64,000 bases of DNA from Chamaecyparis obtusa (lineage: Eukaryota; Streptophyta; Pinopsida; Cupressales; Cupressaceae): NCBI GenBank assembly GCA_027943335.1, contig BSBK01006342.1, positions 248,001 through 312,000 of the forward strand, given 5' to 3'. How positions within the stretch are numbered: the first letter of the stretch is position 1; each line of letters opens with the position of its first letter. The position numbers were made by a program, and so were the translations under genes. Under the pieces are notes generated by a model, which was not told the DNA's origin, searched no databases, and saw only the letters and a list, made by a program, of their open reading frames with translations. Shown here one piece after another: positions 11,917 through 23,736 of this stretch.

Positions 11917-14900
11917 CTAGGCAGCCTCAGTTAGGGGAAGAACCACTAATTGACTTCTCAAATACTCATGAGCTTCTCTAGGTAAAGCTTTAGTGAATAT
12001 GTCTGCTAATTGTTCTTTTGTATTCACATATTCCATTCAGACTTCTTTGTCTTGTACTAATTCTCTATAGTAGTGATACTTGATTGCAATGTGTCTGGTC
12101 TTAGTGTGCATCACTGGATTCTTAGAAATATTGATAGCACTTGTGTTGTCACAGAAAATAACAATAGGTTCAGTGATTTCTTCTTTCATGCCTATCAACA
12201 ATTATTTTATCCATACCAAGTTTGAACAGTTTACTGCAACAACAACATACTCAGCCTCGGCAGTAGATTGGGAAATGCAATTTTGTTTCTTGCTTGTCCA
12301 AGAGACTAATCTCTGTCCAAGAAAGAAAGCTCCACCACTTGTACTCTTTCTATCATCTACATTTCTTGCCCAATCAACATCTGTATAAACTCAGAGTTCA
12401 AATTTGTCATCCTTCTTATAATATAGACCATACTCAACAGTTCCTTTCAAGTATCTCATAATTCTTTTCATGGCCATCATATGTGTTTCCTTAGGATTGG
12501 CAGAGAATCTTGCCATAATCCCAACATCTAATGCAATATCTGGTCTGCTATGTACAACATACTACAATTTTCCAATCATGGATCTGTATACAGTCTGATT
12601 CACTTCTGCAACATCATCATTCTTAGATAACTTTTGTCCAGTAACCATAGGAGTTCCCACTAGTTTAGCATCTTCCATCCCAAAAGTTTTCAGTATTTCA
12701 TTAAAATACTTAGATTGTGTAATGAAAATTCCATTCTTCCTCTGATATACTTGTAAACCAACAAATAATTTGATCTCACCAAACATAATCATTTCAAATT
12801 CAGTTTGCATTTTATTTGAGAAACTTTTACATAATGCATCTTGTCCACCAAAAATAATGTCATCAACAAAATTTTTTGCCAACAGGATACCTTTACCTTC
12901 TTCATCCTTCATGTATAGATTGCCAGTGTCATTTGTTCTTGAAAATCCAATCTATATCAAGTAGTTGTGCAACCTCTCATACCATGCTCTGGGAGCTTGC
13001 TTCAATCCATATAATGCTTTGTTCAGTTTGCACACCATGTGTCTTCTGTTTGGATCAATAAAACCTCCTGGTTGTTCTATGTAAACTTCTTCTTCTAGTA
13101 TACCATTCAAAAATGTAGACTTGACATCCATTTGATATACCTTGAAATCTTTATAAGCAGCATATGCAAGCAGAGTTCTTACTCCTTCCAATCTAGCTAC
13201 AGGGGCAAATGTCTCCCCATAATCTATTCCTTCTTCTTGTGTGTAGCCTTTGCATACTAGTCTAGCTTTGCTCCTAGTGATGTCACCATTTTCATTCATC
13301 TTATTCCGAAACACCCATTTTGTTCCTATAACATTTTTGTTTTCAGGTCTCAGCACTAGAGTCCAAGTATCATTCTTCTCAATCTAGTCAATTTCTTCAT
13401 TCATTGCTTGTATCCAATCTTCATTTTCCAATGCTTCTCTAGTTGTCTTCGGTTCAAATTCACATAGTAGACATGTTGGATCTTTATTCTTACTTCTGGT
13501 CTAGATTCTAGTATCCTTGTCTCCAATTATCTGTTCAAGCTTATGATGTCTTCTTACATATTTTGCCAAAACAGGTTCAACTGTTCTCTCCTCTATTTCA
13601 TCATGTTCCTCAACAAGATTGTCAGATTCAACTTTAGAATGCTCAGAAATGTCTTCCTAATACTCAACAACATTTTCTTGTAGCTTGACATGTTCTTGTT
13701 CTTTATCAGCACTATTTTCCTGATACTCAGTAGCTTCTGTCTGTCGCTCGACATTGCTTACTTGAGACTTGGCATCAGGTGCAAGTCTGTTACTTGCCTC
13801 TTCTTCTTCAATGTACACAAAAGATCTATAATCTTCTAGTTCTCTTTTGTTGTCAGCTTCATTTCTTTCTACATACTCATCAATTTTGATATTCACACTT
13901 TCCACAATTTTGTTAGTGTTAGAGTTCAAACACTTATAAGCTTTACTTTTTGTGGAGTACCCTAGGAATATGCCTTCATCACTCTTAGCATCAAACTTTC
14001 CATTCCTAGTGTCTTTTAATATATAGCACTTACTTCCAAAGATTCTAAAGTATTTAACACTCGGTGCATGCCCATGCCATAGTTCATAGGGTGTCAGATT
14101 TGTACCTTTCTTGATCTATACCCGGTTAAGATTGTAGACAGCAGTGCTTATAGCTTCTTTCCAATATTTCTGTGCCACATTCTTTTCAATCATCAATGTC
14201 CTTGCACAATCTAAGATAGATCTATTTCTCCTTTCTGTTATACCATTCCGTGGAGGTGTTCTAGGTTCAGACATATGTCTTTTAATTCCTCTATCATTGC
14301 AAAATAGATTAAATTCATTTGATGTAAATTCTCCACCTCGGTCTGATCTAAGACATTTCAGGTTCCTACCTATCTCCTTTTCAACCTTAGCTAAATACCA
14401 CTTAAAGAATTGAAAAGCTTCAAATTTTTCTTTTAGAAACATCACATGCATCATCCTAGTATGATCATCAACAAATAAGATAAAGTATCTAGCACCACAG
14501 TAACTTTGTACACCCATAGGTCCACAAAGGTCAGTATGAACCAAATATAAAATGTTTTCAGAAGTAAAGGATTTGCTCTTGAAACTTGACTTTGTCATTT
14601 TTCCTAACTGACATTCCTTGCACATCACATTCTCAGGTTTCTTCAATCTAGGTAGACCTCTTACCTTTTTCTTCTTACTTATCTCTACCAGATTGTCAAA
14701 GTTAACTTGACACAACCTTTTATGCCATAACCAAATATCATCAAGTTGTACAATCAAACATGTTTCTTTAGATAGGTCAAGATAGAACAATTTACCTCTA
14801 GTTTGATCTCTACTTCCAATTAGTTCTCTAGTAGCATCAAATATTTTAGCTTGCTTGTGATGAAATTCCACTCGGTAACCAATTTTGTTAAGCTGAGCAA

Positions 14901-15490
14901 CACTTAACAAATTGTAATTAAGACCTTCAACCCAATATGCATTTTCACAAGATATCTTATCAGTTAGTTTAATCAAACCTTTTCCTCGAACAGGACATGG
15001 TGCATCATTACCAAATTTTACACTTTTACCTCTGTAATGATGTAGAGTCTCAAACTTATTTTTGTCACCAATCATGTGATGTGAACAACCACTATCAATA
15101 ATCCATTTATCATTCTTGTTCACATAGGATATCAATGCAGTTTTCTCATCCTCATCAGATTCATCTTTCATTGCAACATAGACTACCTCAATTTTCAAAT
15201 CATCACTATCAGTGTCAGTCTCTTTTTCAGCAATGTAACAAGATTTCTTACCTTTTCTTTTGTAGTCTGTGTTCCATCGGTAGCTTATGTCATCTTTTCT
15301 GTCTTTGTGTTTGCTTTTCCTTTCATCATCTTTATCCTTCCTGTCAGGACATCTAGCAGCTATATGACTAACTTTATTACATGCAAAACATATAATAGGG
15401 AGTTTAACTTTATACTTTCCTTTTCCCCTTCTCAGTCTTCTAGCCATAAGAGCTTTTAGATCTTCTAGGTCTTCATCAGAAGTGTCACTG

Positions 15491-15521
<31 letters not shown>

Positions 15522-16224
15522 CACTGATGCATCTTTCTTTTTCTTTCTTTGGCTTGTTCAAAACTAGTTGTGACTTAAAAGTAGATTCAACATTTCCAAT
15601 GCTTCCAATAGTGAAATTATCATAGTTAGAGAGTTCAAAAGTAGTCAGCTTACCAACCAAACTTTCCAAAGTAAGCACATTAGCAGAGTTACATCTAGAT
15701 TCTTGAATAGCTGAGATCTTAATAGCATATATAGGACACAGGGTTCTTAGTACTTTCCCAATTATAGTTTCATCATCAATAGCTCCATTTGCTCCTCTAA
15801 TAGCATTCACAACTTCTTTTATTCTACCATAATATTGTGCAATGTTTTCACCTTCTTGCATTCTCATTTCATCAAACTTACCTCTAAGACTCACAGCCTT
15901 TGCTTTTAGCACATTCAGATCACCACCATAGATTCTTGCTAGAGTGTCCCACATATCCTTAGTAGTTGTGTAGTCCTTAATGTCCTCAAATTCTAGATAG
16001 CTTAGGGCAGATGCAATTTCCAGCATTTCCTGATTATGTTCTTGTTTAGCTCTCATTTCTTTGGCAGTCAAAGGTGCGACAGGTGAGACATAACTATTCT
16101 CAATGTAGTACTTTGCAGAGTCACCAATACCAGCTAGATGTAGCTTCATCAAGCTTTGCAATGCAGGGAAGTTTTCCTTGTTCAGCTTCGGTACCTCCTT
16201 ATACATCCTGATCATTTGCTTCAA
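11917..16224 (-). pseudogene. gag-pol: Copia gag-pol polyprotein, one frame with nine stops
   Basis: From the ATG at 16224 one frame runs 1,436 codons to TAG at 11917-11919 without any frameshift. Domains in order: gag; a Ser-Glu repeat encoded by hexanucleotide repeats near 15,500; a zinc knuckle CFACNKVSHIAARC (~residue 278); protease motif DSGCSHHM (~376); the integrase zinc region with WHKRL and CKECQLGK; the integrase core with Asp in TDLCGP, Asp in SDRGGEF and Glu in ITERRNR (~557, 627, 661); RT with [11 protein letters not shown] (~1028) and FVDD in place of YVDD (~1120); and RNase H with RKSTSGGAFFLG, STAEAEY and FCDNTSA. In-frame stops begin at 14116, 13657, 13501, 13384, 12952, 12562, 12391, 12202 and 12037. 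No stop lies in gag, protease or the integrase core, so only the N-terminal 702 residues could be made from this copy. Confidence 0.93.
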
Positions 16225-16270
16225 GCCCCTTTAAACTCTATATCTGTCAACACTAATAATAAGCAACAAA

Positions 16271-16282
16271 GCTCTGATACCA
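16271..16282 (-). promoter_or_regulatory. Primer-binding site for initiator tRNA-Met
   Basis: On the minus strand TGGTATCAGAGC starts 2 bp inside the right LTR. This is the classic plant copia primer site complementary to the 3' end of tRNA-iMet, and it fixes the element's orientation. Confidence 0.95.
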
Positions 16283-16284
16283 AT

Positions 16285-17783
16285 TGTTAATATGATTTAG
16301 AACAATAGAGAGGGGGGTTGAATAAGTTATTCTCAGGTCCTGATGTATAAAACAATCTCAAAAAACTTATCCTTAAATCAGATCCAAAACCAAAACAAAC
16401 TCGGTCATCACTGATTCAATAATAGAAACATCTAACAATGTAGTCCACTACCTTGCTATAACTTAACTTGCAAAACATAGTAATGTTTAGATCAAAACAT
16501 CCACACAAGTATTAACACCAAGATTTTATAGTGGAAACCCAATTTGGGAAAAACCACTTTGTAACATGCTACTATTATTTTCACTCTTCTGAAGTGAGTT
16601 CGGTAAAAATCCAACCTTGTCAAAGGTTACAATACACACTGTCTGGTGTGACCCGGTTAAAGGATTTCAATCACCCTGTTAAAAGTGAGCCTAGTCATAG
16701 GACTTACATACACTCCATTAGAATGCAACCTTGTTCAAAGGATTTAACATATGACTATTAGATCAACCTCTGTTAAAAGGATTTTGACTGTTACAATGGT
16801 TAGAAAGTAGCAACAGTATTATCTAAAAAATATACAACTCACTTTGCAAATATTAGATCTGATTCCATACACTAATGTTGGTTTACTGACTTTGAAACTT
16901 TTCCATTTTCATCTCTGATCTGCTCGGAACTTTTCTTCAAGCAATCACCACACTTCTCTTTTAGCCTTTTCTGCTTATTCAGTCAATAAAACTTTCCTCT
17001 TCCAGCATTCACTGTTCACCATGTACATGCATATCAAAATGCTTAGGTTCCCTTATATTTTCCTCAATTAGGTTAACTAATATTTTGCCACTCAATCTCA
17101 ATCGTAGATCTTAGGGTTAAGTCAGATTCATTGAATCTACCCGCTTCATGTTCTTTGGCTCCTTTTCTAGAATCATCTCAAATCTCCTTAAAGATTTACA
17201 ATAAAATGTTTTACAATGCATTTAATGCTTCCAAACAATCAATAAATAAAGTCAACATGTTTTACATAATCCAAGAATTCAACAATGTTAGCTCCAAAAT
17301 TAAATTCTCTTCAAATATAAAATTGCTGATGCTCGGTCAATACTGTGATTGTCAACTCGGTCTTCATGTAGAAAGCTTGGTCATTACTAAAACTATCTCC
17401 TCGGCTTACACTGCCTTCCTCGACAATTTACTGATGCTTGGTCAATACTATAATTTTGCTCAGCATATACTAACTCGGTCGACACTAACATCACTCGGCT
17501 TAAACATGATTTTTCCATTCTTTGCTTAGTTAAGCCTACCAGTTTAGTCTTCAATCTTACTAAGATAAACAATACATTATCTCATCATAGTGCAACATAG
17601 TCAAGTACACTTTGTAGTACCAAGATAATTCAACCTTTCCCTAGGTGCTATTGTTACCAACCTTGCTTAGCCCTCTTAGCAACACTCAAATAGATATAGT
17701 ACTTTCCTAAGTAGCAAAGGTCTTACCAATTAAGGTTTGACATCAATGACAATACAACAATTGTTTCAATTCAGTTTCCAACA
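16285..17783 (-). repeat. Copia 5' LTR (right copy)
   Basis: 1,499 bp with TG..CA ends, followed by AAATT. On the element's strand U3 lies at the right end, so this copy would carry the promoter. Confidence 0.95.
17331..17487 (-). promoter_or_regulatory. Cluster of TGACCGAG motifs in copia U3
   Basis: On the element's strand five copies of a (T/C)GACC(G/A)AG-type motif occur in about 155 bp, 300-450 bp from the LTR 5' end. Several read TTGACC, which matches the W-box core bound by WRKY factors (family knowledge). The left LTR keeps a similar set near 10,870-11,025. A role in regulation is inference. Confidence 0.4.
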
Positions 17784-17788
17784 AAATT
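17784..17788. repeat. Target-site duplication AAATT (right)
   Basis: Exact match to 9819-9823. Confidence 0.9.
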
Positions 17789-19379
17789 AACCCAACTTTA
17801 CTGTACGTTGATGTAATATTTTTTTTTCTTAAATGTTAAACATACATTACCAATACAAATGCAAACCCAAGCACAAACATAGGTTAAGATAACATCATTA
17901 ACATATGATAATACATTATACTATTGTACATAAATTTAGTTAATAATTCCAAGGTTCCAAAATGTAGTTACTTTTAACTACATTAAGTAAATTACTAGGA
18001 TTAACCATAACATAATCGCATGATATGTCTTACATTCATTTTAAGACCCAAATCAAAGTATGAACTAAATTTGTGACTAACCATAATGAAATGAACATGA
18101 ATCAAAAAGTAAAATATCATATCGAATGAACTAAGATACATTCATCATATCTATGTAAGCAAAGATATAGCCAATAAGATACAACTGATACATCATGGTA
18201 TACAAGATAATACAACTTCCTCTGCATATGTCGAAGGGATCACAATAATGAATCAAGTCACATATATAACAGATAGAATCTCTTGAATCACTAAAACAAA
18301 TCCCTATCATTAGCTCCCTTTTATTCTGCATTTTTTTCTTCCACATAGTGTTTTAATGTATTTATCCTCCATTTTTTTCAAAACATAGGCACTAATCATC
18401 AGGTCGGCCCTACTTTTGGCATATTTTATGTCGAGCAAAAGACTCTGATGCCACTTTGGGTTCTATAAAGCTCTTATATTTTCACTGATTTTTGCACTTG
18501 TGTTGATGCCTAAATTGATATATGTTAAATGAGTAGGCATAAAATCAGGCACTATGTCAAAGTATCCATTTGTCAGCTCGTCGTATTTTATTTTCCTGGT
18601 GTATTCATGATTAGGATATTATGTTCACGCTCTTATCTTATGGTCATATATCTCTTATGTCCTAGCCTAACACTTTATTATTTATTTTGCACGTGCTTTA
18701 AGTTGTACTTAAAATGTTTATTGCACCCTCATGGAGGTTAAAGTTCTTTTATCAAAAGATGTTGTGAAGTTGTTGTGTCGTGTACTCATGTTGGTCAAGA
18801 CATATGATAGCTAGTGGTTGTGAGGCTGCATGGAAACTTATGGGTGGTGATTAAAGTGTTGTCACATCCTCGTGACTTGATCACACAGTTAATACATTTA
18901 GCCCATGAGGAAGTGATAGTGGGATATGTGTCAACAATTGAATGTTAAAAAAATCACCTACAAACATTTTTTAAGACCATTAGTTGGACCTGCAACCTCA
19001 CAAGTGAAAATGTTTAAAGGTTGTGAGCTTGTGAGGATGAATAAAATGCTATGGTGGTCCCTTGTCATGATTGATAAGCATAAAAGTTTGTCCATATCTT
19101 ATATAATGTTGTCTTAGTCCTTTCTTTTTACTCTTTTTATGGCTCTTTTTCCATGTTTTTAGTATTTAACTTTGATTTGGTTTGGAAGGGTGTCCTATAG
19201 CCTTATAAGCCCTAAATTTCATGACCTAGACCTTTTAAACCTTTTATGCAATATGCCTATAATGCAATACTTTATAATTATGTTTTAATGGATAATTTGG
19301 TATGTGATAAATAATATGTGTTGCATATCTCATGGATGTGTTTTATTTGTTCTTGTAACCATTTATGATGCATGAAAAG
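17789..19379. other. AT-rich region, no gene; possible degenerate primer site
   Basis: No coding region is supported. On the minus strand TGGCATCAGAGTC at 18441-18453 is close to the tRNA-iMet primer site TGGTATCAGAGC, which might mark an older minus-strand retroelement around the unknown gene at 7.4-9.5 kb. No matching LTR was found. Confidence 0.3.
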
Positions 19380-20200
19380 AGGAGCGGATAAAGAAGTTGT
19401 AAGCCCAATCATACAACAAAGTGATTAAGTAGTTGTAGGACCCGGTCTTGTAGCAGAAACTGTTACTTGGAACACTTTGTGAGAGAATGATGGCACAAGT
19501 CTATTTAAATCAAGTCAGAAGGACAAAATCTCAATGATGATGAAATCTAGGAAGTTATGGATGCTATATTTATTCCTTATGATGCCGAGCAATTTTATTT
19601 GTTCATTATTGTAGGAGTAGTTATGTCCCTTCTTTCCAAGATGTAATTATAATTTACCCCTTTTATTGTGGTGTGATTAGTTATAGTTAGTTGATAGTTT
19701 ATCTTTCTATTATAAATAAAGAGATAATCCTTTATGCAATAGTAGCTGTAATAGAGATCAAGTTAAATTTGTAATAGTTTTCTTGAAGTTTAATTCAACT
19801 ACACATTTAATGAAATTGGTTTTGATGAATAAAATAATAAATTTTTGGGAATCTATCTTGAGTAAATGAATTCGGGATGCTTGTTGAGGGGGGCCACTTA
19901 GTGATTAATTTTTAGTTAGAGTAGTTTTCTTTTCAGAATTCTATAGTTTTAAGTGTTGGTGTTGGATTGTTCCTGCAGCCACTAGAGTCCATTCCCCATG
20001 ATTGTTCCTACAACCATGATGGGTAGAGTAGTCCTTTCTTGATGCAAGCCAAGATCTATTTTCATTAAGTGTGAGAGTTTAAATTAGTACTTGATTTTGT
20101 ACTAGATCATTTAAGTTAACTAGTTTCTATAATTTCATTTCCCGCAACCATAAAATAGAGTTACTTTAAACATTTAATTCCTACAATTGTTGACATAACT
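19380..20200 (+). repeat. LTR- or promoter-like sequence with TTCC(T/C)(G/A)CAACCA repeats
   Basis: TATAAATAAAGAG occurs near 19,712. It is followed by a G-rich GAGGGGGGCCACTTAG block (~19,887) and four variants of TTCCTGCAGCCA at about 19,970, 20,003, 20,139 and 20,187. The same order (TATA-like box, AAGGGGGACCACTTGG, TTCCTGCAACA) is seen at 57,320-57,840, so the two are probably diverged copies of one LTR or leader. No coding region is attached. Confidence 0.4.
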
Positions 20201-20539
20201 GATGATGTGATGGTAAGTGATGAGATGATATAGATTTTGTATTGAGATGATCTATTATTGTGTTTTCATTGATGTCAAGTATTAACCAAGTGTTCTTAGT
20301 GTGTTTCCAATTATGTGAAAAGAATGAACAATATGTTCCAAGTGGTTCCAGTAGTTGTGATTCTTAAGGGGGACTTGGGGATGTCTCTAGATGATAATCG
20401 TATGATCACAACTTGTGAATGTATTATTTGTGTAAGTTATGAATGATTGAAGTGTGACATGACAAATACTAGAACAGTCTATGACTAAAAATGAGTGATT
20501 TGATTATTTTATAAAATCTATGGTGATTTAGGTGGTGAG

Positions 20540-21449
20540 TGTAATCACCTAAAATTTGTCTAGCAGAACCTAAGCCCCTAATCTTGATTTAATTTCTTTC
20601 AAACAAATTCTAAATCTCAAAGGCATAATTTACTAGGTATAATTATGAAAGTAACCTTGATGATCCCCCTGGCATAATTAAATTATTTTTAAAAATCAAA
20701 GCTTAAATCATTTCTAAACTTGAAAATTCATTTAATTGTCAAAACTTACTTTTAATATAAAGTCCTAGAACTTTTATTAAAAAGAGCACTTTGTGCAACT
20801 TAATCTTGATTAATTGACAATTAAAAGGGGATTTTCTATTTTGTCTTATTCTCCCATCAAGCTTGGCTAATAAAAAAATATTGAATCCTTTCACATGGAT
20901 TGACCTTTCTCACCACCCATCTCTACCTAACATCTTTTGCCTCTTAATCTCCACCCTCCATTCTTGAGGAAAATTCTTTGAAAGGAAGCTCTTCCTTGGC
21001 TCAAGGGTCCCAATCTCGATCATCTTGGTAATTTGCATTCTTTCATTCTAGATTAATCTTACTATTTTGAATTCCTAGTTCTTCATTCAAATTCTCATAG
21101 TTCTCTTGCATTCTTAGCTTAGTTCATTTTCTAGAAGTAATCTTGCATTGTTATTTAATTTACTTTCATAGTAGCATCTTTGTTGTTAGATTAAATCTTT
21201 CATTCTAGTTTCATCCTAGATTTGCAATGCATTTGAATCTTCCATTTTGGAGTATTCAAGTCACTAATCCTTCATGCCAATATGATGAACATTACAAAAA
21301 TGATTAACTCACTTCAACTATGAAGCAATAAGCTACTTTTGAGGGTTTAGTTGGTTCACTTGGTATGGACTCTTATAGCTAAATTCTTGAGTTAATGGTT
21401 TATTGAGTGTTGGTTACATTATAGTTGAATACCAATTTTATACCACACA
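20540..21449 (+). repeat. 5' LTR of element A
   Basis: It starts TGTAATCACCTAAAATTTG and ends ATACCACACA, just before a T-run and primer site placed as in element B. It is homologous to the LTR at 6347-7380. A GGAAGCTCTTCCTTGGCTC block downstream of TTTGAAAGG is shared and may mark the promoter and start region. Confidence 0.7.
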
Positions 21450-21455
21450 TTTTTT

Positions 21456-21473
21456 TCATCGACCATTGGGCCC
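21456..21473 (+). promoter_or_regulatory. Degenerate primer-binding site of element A
   Basis: TCATCGACCATTGGGCCC after a run of T aligns with TGGCGCCCACCGTTGGG in element B. The first bases have diverged. I do not assign the tRNA. Confidence 0.5.
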
Positions 21474-23736
21474 AAATCAATTTTTTGTCTCATTTCTTGC
21501 AAGATATTTGTTTTTTCATTTTTTGAAACTATGACGAATATCGCACCCAATAGTACAGATTATCGTATGACACCTTCTTTTATCACATGCAGTTGCAAGT
21601 TTTATCATACAATAATATGGCTTAAGGTAATTTATTGTACATAGTTCTTAGTTTCATTATACAACATAAGAACTCTAGCTTTCACCAGATGGCTTTGTAA
21701 GTTTCATCATACGATAATATGGTGTTGACTTTGTTTCATTGTATAAAAAATAGAGAGAATTTTTAGGGGTCTAGTTGCTTGAATTTTCAGATTTTAGTGC
21801 TTAATTCGACTTTATCTTGGCTTTAACATTCTATTTTATAGGTAATAACAAGTTTATGCAGGGTATTTGAGGGAGAGTTCACTTGTCAAATTCATCTACA
21901 TGGTCTTATTTTGAGACTACTCATGCTTTGTGGTTGTAGGACGCTTGGAAAAGACATATTTTGATACTACTAAAGTTATTTATGTTGTAGGTTTACTTGG
22001 AGATACAAATCAACATTGTGTTTTCATAGTTTTGGTTTTCTAGGCACCTAGCTTAATTAGAAAGACTTATTTTCTTGTGAATAGTTGGGTAGTAGGAGAG
22101 TATGCTCTTCACCTCCTAGAGGTTGAATCATAAATCTTGACCTACTTGGTTTTTCACTTGCAAAGAGTCTTTGGTGAATGAAGACGTGCTTGGGAGAAGA
22201 TATGGAGTGGGAGAGTATGATCTTTTCCCTCGTGGAAAATCATAAATCTAGACCTTCATTAGCCTATCTACTTCTCTTTTCATTTTACCTTAGTGGGCCT
22301 ATAGTTGAGGTAAAAATCTCATGGGAACAACCCAACTGGGACAAAGCAAAGCCAATTCATCTAAACCACTATAAAATTTATGCCTTGTTGGCCAAATCCA
22401 CAAGGACATAGCTATTAACTATGCTGAGTCACTCGTTTGACTAGAAGAACACACATGAGATTGATGTTTAGGGCTACAAGGTCTCAATATTGCTTGCAAG
22501 ACTACCTTACTTGAAGCACTTGTAGGGCTATAAGCCTCAATTTCGCTAAGAAAAACTACAAGGGATAGTTGTGAATATATGCCCTTACTAGACACCATTG
22601 GTTAGAAGCTATCTAACTTACTTTTGAAAGTATCATAATATTTGTGCAAGGGTTGATCCAAGTGTAATTTACCCAGATCACCCCAAGACTACTCACCATA
22701 TGTATTCCTTTGGATGCTATCCTTGGAAAAGCTAACATAACTTTGTGTGAGGCAAAGGAATACCAAGTTGTGGGCAAAGATTTTGATACTATCCTTGACC
22801 TTAGGTAGTTTTTTCTTGATGTGTCTTCGAATGTTTTGAGACTCATGCAAATCAATGTGAAACATATACTTGGCACTCTTGACATATTGCAATATCCCCT
22901 TTAGACCTAACAAATGCTTGTGTCCCCAAATTTTATTTGTCCTTTGGTGGATTGTTTGGAGACTTTGTTTGATCACACTATTGATTGGTTGAAAACATTT
23001 AGACCTCATTTAGGTACACTTAGACTCGTCACAGATTGAAAACCAAACCAGTCTAGATTGGTCAAATTTATTGAAAATAGTGGTAAATTACCTTTTTCCT
23101 ATATAGTTTCATTTTCTCCATCATTGTATCATATGATACGAGTGCTTTATCTCACCCAATAGTACATTTTGTTATACGAAAGAATAATTCTTCACCATAT
23201 TATAACATGCAGTTGCAAGTTTCATCACACCCAGTTCTAGAGTTCATCGCACGATCTTGTGTTTGATCGATTATGAAAACTTGCATTTAGGTTCTCAGAT
23301 CTCGGTTGACCATGTGTCCTATTGGATTTTTTTTTTTTCTAACCAACATTCATCCATTTGCGACTGGTATTCCTAATTGATTGACCTTTTGTTAGTAATT
23401 TGGTATCTCTTCGCTCTTACTTTAAGATTTTAGAAGTGCTCTAGCTCCTATCTCAAACACCCCTTTTGAAATTACACCTTACTCAACTTTTTTACAAGTG
23501 CCAGTTAGCAGGCATTCAAGCCTCACTCTCATTACCTTGTACTAGTTCTCTTGTCTACATCAACTTGGTCAAAAGTATTAGTTAGCAGGCATCCAAGCCT
23601 CATTCTCGATACTTTGCACTTTGTTTCAACTACTTTGTTATCTACTACTTATTCTTGAGACAATGCTATCATTACCTATATCTCTTAGCATTATCTTAGT
23701 AACCTTGTTGCTATAAATTCATCAATCTCATCTTCC
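21474..23736 (+). other. Long untranslated leader of element A
   Basis: No coding region is seen. It contains two copies of GGAGAGTATG(C/A)TCTT (about 22,096 and 22,208) with the same ~113-bp spacing as in element B, a block ending GATCACCCCAAGACTACTCACC that is conserved in B, and two clusters of ATCG-type palindromes (~21,540-21,745 and ~23,110-23,255). The conservation suggests an RNA role such as packaging or dimerisation, which is inference. Confidence 0.55.

Larger units (their letters stand above)
9824..17783 (-). mobile_element. Complete Ty1/copia LTR retrotransposon
   Basis: The 7,960-bp element is on the minus strand. It has two LTRs of 1,499 bp each, a 5-bp direct duplication AAATT, a tRNA-iMet primer site inside the right (5') LTR, a polypurine tract inside the left (3') LTR, and one gag-pol frame in the copia order protease, integrase, RT, RNase H. 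The LTRs differ at a few percent of positions by eye, so the insertion is not recent. It sits upstream of the unknown minus-strand remnant. Gag-pol has nine in-frame stops, so the copy is not autonomous. Confidence 0.95.

Noticed and set aside
12080..12388. Plus-strand open frame of 102 codons
   Set aside because: Shadow of the minus-strand copia RNase H.
15135..15356. Plus-strand open frame rich in His, Ser and Gln
   Set aside because: Antisense of the copia region between zinc knuckle and protease.
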